Below, piece by piece: positions 57,471 to 64,000 of a stretch of 64,000 bases of DNA. The notes under the pieces are model-generated. The model did not search any database and was not told where the DNA came from. It saw nothing but the letters and a program-made list of their open reading frames with translations. This DNA is from Colletotrichum lupini (taxonomy: Eukaryota; Ascomycota; Sordariomycetes; Glomerellales; Glomerellaceae). Numbering within the stretch: position 1 is the first letter of the stretch; each line of letters begins with the position of its first letter. Location: assembly GCF_023278565.1 (NCBI RefSeq), contig NC_064680.1, positions 3,038,001 to 3,102,000 of the forward strand, read 5' to 3'. The position numbers and the translations under genes are program-made.

Positions 57471-60130
57471 GTCGACCTCGCCGTCGCTACCGCTACTACT
57501 ACCGCTAATTAAAACTATTCCTAACGTTAATATACTATAAAAAGAGAATAATTATAAAATTAACGATCCTTTTATTTACTACTATATAGCTAATTATAAC
57601 GATTACGGCTACGTAAAGTACGACTACTTATTTTACGGCTAGCGATTCTCTACCCTATTCGATACTAAAGTAGTACTTAACGAGGCTACTTACGAAGCTA
57701 GCTTCGCGGTCTGAATTATTTAATATAAGCCCTCTATTAGGGCGCTAACTACTATTACTTATTATTATAATCGTAGCCCGCGTTATAATTAAAAGTAGTA
57801 ACGCTTCGTAAAGTTAACCTATTTAAATAAGCGTTATAAATCCTCGACCTTATTTATAGACTATTACTAATAAATCGCTACTAGCTTTTTAAGTAATAAT
57901 TAGCTCTTTTATCCCGTTATTAGCGACTTTTATAACTACTATAACTACCTATTTAGTAATACTAACGCTTTTATACGTTACTACTGCGCGCTATTACGTA
58001 ATAAGAAGGACTAAATCGTTAACTAATAAAATAAGGGTATTTAACTTATTTAAATCTTTTCGAGCTTATGGTTAGAAAGTAGTAATTATAGTAGTATCGT
58101 TACCCATAATATATTTAATATATTAGCTACTTACTACCATAACGAATTAGGTAATAGGACCCCTATTAAGTAGTTATTTAACTAATTACGCGATTTAACG
58201 AAGTACTAGTACCGTTTTTAATATAACGACGCGGGCTATATTACGAGCTTATTTATCGTGCCTACTACTACGATTTCCCTATTTTAATAATACCCGGATG
58301 TTTTATTAATAGATTCTATATATAAAACTAACTAATTTAATATGCCGTTATTTAATATTTATAAAGTAACTAACGATAGTTATGCTTTTTAAGTTACGAG
58401 CTACTTTTTATTTAGCGAGAAGGAAGCTAACTACCGTTAGGTTATTAACTAACTATTAGTATTATTCTGGGCCTATAAAATTCCCTTTTTATAAGTTATA
58501 TATACGGATTGCGAGATTACTCTACTTAATACCCTCGATAATAATGCCTAATTTAAAGTAGTACCGCACGTACTCTATTACTAATACGTTAACCTTAATA
58601 TATTAGCCCGGACCCGGCGTTACTTCGGCCTAGCTACGAGGGACGAGATTAGCGTAGTTATACGTAACCCTTACTTTTAATAATTCCTTACGGATCAGGG
58701 TAATCTCCTCCATAGCTAATTAATAGTTATATATTATAACCGATTATTTAAATTTTAGATTACTAAGTACCCTACGGTAGTAATTAATTATATTATTAAT
58801 ACTTAGCTTAAGCTATAGTATAAGAAACTCGTACTTATTTAGGTTAACTAAATTAAGTACTTTAGTTACTTAACTATATTAATTATTAAATCCTTATACG
58901 CGAGTATTAAAATACGAGTTTATTACCGTACGGGCGACTTTAAAGCCGTATTTAATAAATTAGTTATTTTCTAAGTAAGTTAAGTAGTTATAATTAGTAC
59001 TTACTAAACCCGTTACTAGGCTAAGGTATTAAGTATTACTATAGGGTTATTTTAAAAAAAGGTGCGTCCGTATATATATTACGATACCCTTAAGCGACTC
59101 TTATAAGAACTTAGTACGCTAAGTAAATAGCTAAATTTAGGTTTATTAAAAAAGCTATTAAAAAAGTGCGTATACTACTTAATTCGAACTACTTATAGGC
59201 TACTTTATTACTACGTCCTCTAGTAATATATTAAGGACGGTACCCTAATATTATTAAAAAAGATCTACTTATACTAGTTCTAGCGACGCTTAGAGCTTAT
59301 TATTAGTAATAGTATTTCTATCCCCCTATTTAATCCTTTATAAGTCTGAGGTAAGGGTCGCTTATAGGGCTCTATAGCGAGTATTATAGTAGTTATAGTA
59401 GGTAAGTTAAAAAAGCTAGCCGTCGATCGAAGTACTTTTTTTAAATAAGAGCCCTCTGCGTTTAAGTATAAGGAAGCTACTAAATGCGTAAAAGTAGTAC
59501 CCGTATTAGTACCGCTATTATTAATAATACCTCTAGCGCTAAGTAGGGCTACTTTTACTTAATAAGGCCTCGAGATTATATATAATTCTAATACGTATAA
59601 GCCTAGTATAAAGATATAGCAGAGGTACTAGTAGGCTATTATTAACGAGGTAATTAAGGTAGTTAACGGTAATATGATTAATCTTATAGGGGCTCCTCGG
59701 CCGCTAATATTTATAAAGTTATAATCCTAATTAACTAGTAATCTTATATAATTAGACGTACTATAAGATCTAGCTAACGAGGATTGCGCTTATAATATTA
59801 ATCTTATAATAAAAGGCAAGATAGATAGACTTATTAATAAGTACGAGGCTAAAATAGAGTACGAGGCTAAAGTAGAGGAAGTTACTAAATTACGGGCTAT
59901 GGGCTATACGGAGTAATTAATAGTTAATTAGGTAGTTAATTAAGTAATTAATTAGGCTACTTCGTTGATTATATCGAATTAGGCTAATTCGTTAATTACT
60001 ATACTTTTTACTAAAATAATTTAATTAATTATAAGTTAATTAACGGCCTCTAATTAGTCTAATCTATTCGAATACTAACTACGCAGAGCCTAGCTTATAT
60101 ATATACCCGAGACCGGCGGTCGTATAGCGG

Positions 60131-60186
60131 CCGTAGCTATACTTAGTGGCAGAATAGCGGGAGCTGCTGGCAGGATATCCTCGCCC
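60131..60186 (-). repeat. MULE terminal inverted repeat, right
   Basis: Reverse complement begins GGGCGAGGATATCCTGCC. The inner part carries more A/T than the left copy. Confidence 0.8.
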
Positions 60187-60194
60187 TTGAATTT
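60187..60194. repeat. target-site duplication TTGAATTT, right copy
   Basis: Matches 57304-57311. Confidence 0.8.
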
Positions 60195-62304
60195 TGAGAG
60201 CAAGGTGTGTTAATGCAATTGAAATGAGTGTTACCAAGTGTTGAGGCTCTACGGATACGAATTGCAAAAATGCAACTGCAGCGTCAAAACTCGAGCCGCG
60301 CCAAACATCCGACCACCAACGGCAAGCCCCACAATTTCTTGGTCCCCTCCCCTCCCGCAAAAGTGCGTGTGAGGTTGGATTTGGCACCTCTTGTTCGCTC
60401 GGAACATGACAAAGAGAAATTGGTGGCCGATCAACCAGAGTGGCATAAGAAGCGAAACAGCGAGAGGGTTGCGATTTGCGAAGCGAACCGCTCAGATCAC
60501 TGTTTAGTGGAGATCTTTCCCCAGTTTGAGGACTTTCGTGCAGCTCTTGGCCGGCCGGTGGCACGAAAGAAGAAGAAGGAAACATCCCATTAATCCAATC
60601 CCATCCAATGCAAACCATTCCAAACCAACCAAACCGAACCCCACGCACGCACGCACGCACGTACTGTCACGCACGTACATCCGTACGGTACGGCCTCGGC
60701 CGTGCCGCAACCCTGCATGGGAAGTGTGGTTGTACAAAGTCTTGTTTTGTTTTTTTCTTGCCTTGAGCCTCCAACCTGCCTTTTCCTGCATCACTCCGAA
60801 AAATGTCTCGTTTGTTGAACAACATGCGGGCGAGCATATGCAAACCTGACTCAAGGCCCGAGGTAGCATCAGAGATCCTAAACTGCGGATGCAATGAGTG
60901 AATAAATGGGCAGAAAAAAACACGAAAAACGAAAAGGAGAGAAGATGGAGGAATGTTCAGGCCGTTCTAGGCCTATATATACAATATGGCTCCATTTCCA
61001 GGGTTGAGCTACCATCGTCACATCGTGATACCACAGCCACGGGAACTCCAGAACATCTGCTCCTGAGGGATGTCTCGGAAACTTCCATCTCTGCACAGCA
61101 AACGGCCAAGATGGTGGATAATCATCACGGGGGATGATCTTTGTGGCTCTTCTTCACGACGAATAAAGTAGGCCACCTCGGACTTTCGGGTGAGAGGCGA
61201 GACTTTACCAGATGCGAACCACACGACGACAACGCCACGTGGACTTCGGCTCTCGAGTTCGACCTTCGGCGAGGTGCAAGTCGATGAATATTCGCATGTG
61301 CTTTCCTTTTGGGCAATGTCGGCGCGGATACTTAGGGTCATCGCGGCACAAGGCCTCCCGCGTTCTTGCCTTTGGGTGCTAAACTATACGAGAAAGATGG
61401 GGGGAACGGCGTTTCGATCCCCAATCTCAGGCGCTCGATCTAGCGGGCTCTTTTCTTATTCGTGATACTCCCAAACCAAGAGGATTCTTTGGTCCTGGGT
61501 GAGCTGATCTTTGAAAACGGTGTCGCGGTTTCCCGTGAGCTAGACTAACGCCACCAAAAGCCAGCACCCTCTGGAATGTTGGGGGGGATGATCCAGCCGC
61601 CGTCCCAGCTCTAGGCCTCTAGGCCCTCCCGAAAGCGAGAGACACTTTACCACTTGCGGCGCGTGAAGGAGGGAAGAAGAAGCAATGACTGCTTGACCCA
61701 AAGTCTTACGTCTAGAGCCGATTTGTTGCCTGCTGCCCTTCTCACTCGTTCCCATCGATCGAAAAGAAAAGGGTGGCACGGATGGGAATTTCCCTTGCTT
61801 TTGTCGTGCGCCTCCATTGACTGCATGCGTCCAAGGCGCAACCTCTTCTCGCAGCCACCGTCCATCGTCGACCACAGCCGCCAGCCGTCAGCTACAGCTA
61901 CAGCTACAGCTACAGCCCGCCCAAGAATGTAGGTAGGTGCCACTGTCTTGTGATTGTTTCTTTCTCAGCCCAAATGCCAAGGAAAGCGAATCGGTCTGCC
62001 TCGCTGCCAACCGTGCTTTGAGACATTTTGGGGTCAAGATCCGGCTTTCTTCGATGAGAGTCTTTGATCTTTATCTTTATAAGGGATGGCTAGTCCCCCC
62101 ACAAGCCCCCTAACCCCCCGCGAGCCTTAAACACCCTTCCACGTCGCACAACCCAAGGGAGAGAGGACCCCTAGACCCAGTCTTTGGAGAGACGGGAGAA
62201 GAGAGAGACAGAAAGAGAGAAAGAAAGAGAAACACACGCCCTTAAATCAAATATCAAGAAGCTCTTTTTGAGCGCGGATCGCGCGTTCCATCCATACGCC
62301 CAAC
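60195..62304. other. 2.1-kb stretch before the rhodopsin-like gene, no supported gene
   Basis: A 121-codon plus frame (60228-60593) and several others have no recognisable domain. CACG and GCTACA simple repeats are present near 60642-60660 and 61889-61916. Confidence 0.5.
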
Positions 62305-63612
62305 ATGGATCCTTTACCACAGTTATCGCCCGAGCAGTTGCAGGAGGATAAGTCGCCCCTGGTCCTGGGAGTGATATCAATGTGCCTCTTCATATCAACG
62401 GGCATATTGATCCTGCGACTCTGGACCCGCTTCCACATTGTCAAGAGAATTGGTATCGACGACTGGGCTGCCGCTTTCTCGTTGGTAAGTTCGAACCAAA
62501 GGTTGCAAACCGTGGCAAAGCCTTCGTGGTGTGTTGACGGAAAAGCTGACTGTGGTAGATATCGGTATTAGGCGTCGGTCTTTCGCAGGCAGTGAGTGAG
62601 TTTTTTGCCCATTTCAAGTTGCAATATGCGAGTTGAACACTTCAGACTAATCGGCGGCAGTGACGCGGTATGGTCTCGGGAAACATCAACAGACGGTTCC
62701 CCCAGAAGAAATGATTGGGTTCATGAAAGTAAGCAGCCTTGCCCCAGAATCGTATCAAACCCGCTCTGACAAATTCAACCGCTTCAGTGCTTTTGGGTAT
62801 CTGTTCTCTTCTACAGCCTGGGACACTTGTCATTCAAGATGGCATTCTTGCTCCAGTATTATCGCGTACTGGTCACCCACTATATGAAGAAGTACTACAT
62901 CGCAGCCATGATCTTTGTAGGGGCTTGGGGGCTTAGCGTTGTGATCATCTCCTTTATATGGTGTATTCCCCTTGAGGGCTTTTGGGACCACTCAGTACCG
63001 GCAAAGTGTCTTCCTCAGCAAGTCCTATTCTACCTCTTCGGGGCCTGCAGTATCGTGACGGACGTTCTCATTTTCCTGCTGCCGCTGCCGGCGCTGATCC
63101 AGCTCAAACTTCCGAGGACTCAGAAGCTGTACCTGCTTGGCATCTTCAGCCTCGGATTCCTGTAAGTGTTTCGGCTATTGCGATACTGTCATGCTCGATT
63201 TTGACTGACTGACTTTTTCTCTCCTTCTAGCATCGTCGGCATTTCCGTCTTGCGCCTCCAATTCCTGAAGATCAATTCAGACTTCACCTACTGGAACGTG
63301 GAGCCCGCCATGTGGTCCCTCGGCGAGCTTTCAGCGGCAATGGTATGCCTTTGCCTGCCTCCTCTCAAAGCCCTCGCAGCCCGCATGGGCCTGCTTGTCA
63401 CCAGGACGGGGACTTCGAGGACTGTTCCCTCGACGGTCGACCGACACAGCCGCAGCCCGGCGTCCAACGCGCCGCTCTCGCCCACTCCCAAAGCGGTCGA
63501 GACATACATGATAAACTCTCCGAGCGAGAAGCCCGGCAGCTTTGGTAACGACGTGGTGGAGACGGAGCGCAGCGAAGAAGTGATTCGGCCGAGCCCGGCG
63601 CACATGGTATAA
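62305..63612 (+). CDS. fungal rhodopsin-like seven-helix membrane protein, 346 aa, five exons
   Basis: Exons 62305-62484, 62559-62595, 62661-62728, 62788-63161 and 63231-63612 join to 347 codons including the stop, and the phases agree throughout. The resulting helices are regular. They include LVLGVISMCLFISTGILIL, GIDDWAAAFSLISVLGVGL, MTRYGLGKHQ after the second splice, FMKCFWVSVLFYSLGHLSFKMAF, YIAAMIFVGAWGLSVVIISFIW, and CSIVTDVLIFLLPLPALIQL. A closing helix and a polar tail ending RPSPAHMV follow. This layout, with MTRYGLG-like and KLSLxLQYYR-like blocks, is that of the fungal rhodopsin-domain family, multi-pass membrane proteins of unknown signalling role. No retinal-binding Lys is inferred. 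The GTGAGT donor at 62596 was chosen over the earlier GTGAGT because the earlier one would put a stop in frame. Confidence 0.85.
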
Positions 63613-63812
63613 CAATGTACAACAACATGGGACTTTGGGAACCTACGATTTTTATGAAATAATGTATTCTGGAAGACGCCATCAACAAATTGGGGTTATC
63701 TCTTCCGGGACTGGCTGAAATTTGGGTAAATGTAGCATTGGGAGTTTGGGCACATCAGGATACCACCAGACCATGAGTCACAACAGACATTGATAGTAAT
63801 AATACCATGAAA

Positions 63813-64000
63813 TCACTTCCTCCAAGACAACTTGAAGCTTGAAACTGTAGCTTCGGATGGCTTGATATCAGCAAGACGGCCTGGGACTTAGTTGTCAGCG
63901 GGTTACCTCGGCCAACATTTGTCACTGATAAGTACCTACCGCTACTACATTCATGTCGACGGGGCGACGAAGGATGACATCCCGTACGTTACACAACATT
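63813..64000 (-). CDS. 3' end of an unidentified gene (partial)
   Basis: Minus-strand fragments 64000-63936 and 63886-63813 are joined by a 49-base GT-AG intron and end at a stop (63813). They read NVRDVILRRPVDMNVVAVVP, then GRLADIKPSEATVSSFKLSW. The frame is open to the right edge. The residue pattern looks coding but no family could be named from about 45 residues. Confidence 0.45.

Larger units (their letters stand above)
57312..60186 (+). mobile_element. RIP-mutated Mutator-like (MULE) DNA transposon (2,875 bp)
   Basis: Terminal inverted repeats of about 56 bp start GGGCGAGGATAT at 57312 and, reversed, at 60186. They are flanked by an 8-bp duplication TTGAATTT, the size expected for MULEs. 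On the plus strand, despite many stops, the frame near 58291-58620 reads like a MULE transposase core. It shows PDVLLIDSIYKTN, then FNMPLFNI, a cluster of SEKEANYR, a TDCEITLLNTLDNNA block and LNILARTRRYF. Stops fall at positions where CAA, CAG or TGG would be expected. The inside is almost pure A+T with TA-rich strings, while the left end (57312-57480) kept much of its GC. The element is inactive. Confidence 0.85.

Noticed and set aside
60228..60593. 121-codon plus frame next to the MULE
   Set aside because: No domain; it begins within 50 bp of the transposon end and is probably chance.

Overview
The window is nuclear DNA of a filamentous ascomycete (Pezizomycotina, most likely a Sordariomycete; the species cannot be fixed from sequence alone). 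The evidence is spliced genes with short introns carrying GTAAGT-type donors and CAG/TAG acceptors, plus fungal-type orthologues (COP9 subunit 7, CHK1, a Ccc2-type copper pump, a Rax1-like RGS protein, a DUF155 protein, a HET-domain protein, a fungal rhodopsin-like membrane protein). Two AT-rich blocks of mutated transposon DNA show the C-to-T and G-to-A pattern of repeat-induced point mutation (RIP).

Left part, 1-37 kb, is an ordinary housekeeping region: a partial membrane protein, a GFA-fold protein with a probable GC-AG intron, a DUF1295 membrane enzyme, a secreted Pro/Ala-rich protein, RNase P subunit Rpp1, a small zinc-ribbon protein, an unknown two-helix membrane protein, a DUF155 protein, the CCC2-type copper ATPase, CSN7, a RAX1-like protein, ribosomal protein eL31, a UBE2C-type E2, an unrecognised Cys/His protein with acidic repeats, and the checkpoint kinase CHK1. 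These genes are separated by long stretches in which I could support no gene.

Middle part, 37.5-46 kb: a SprT-like metalloprotease gene on the minus strand is cut in two by a 7,358-bp Ty3/gypsy-type LTR retrotransposon. The element has 210-bp LTRs, a 5-bp target duplication GAATG, and reverse transcriptase and integrase remnants on the minus strand. It is heavily RIP-mutated, and the far fragment of the host gene carries an in-frame TAA.

Right part, 46-64 kb, looks like an accessory region: a terpene cyclase of the trichodiene-synthase-like family whose second intron holds two long G tracts, a short HET-domain protein, a 2,875-bp RIP-mutated Mutator-like (MULE) element with inverted repeats and an 8-bp target duplication, a rhodopsin-like membrane protein, and the 3' end of an unidentified gene. 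It also has many microsatellites and copies of a recurrent TACGGAGTA motif. The genes do not form one evident pathway, and I found no CRISPR array, rRNA or confident tRNA.
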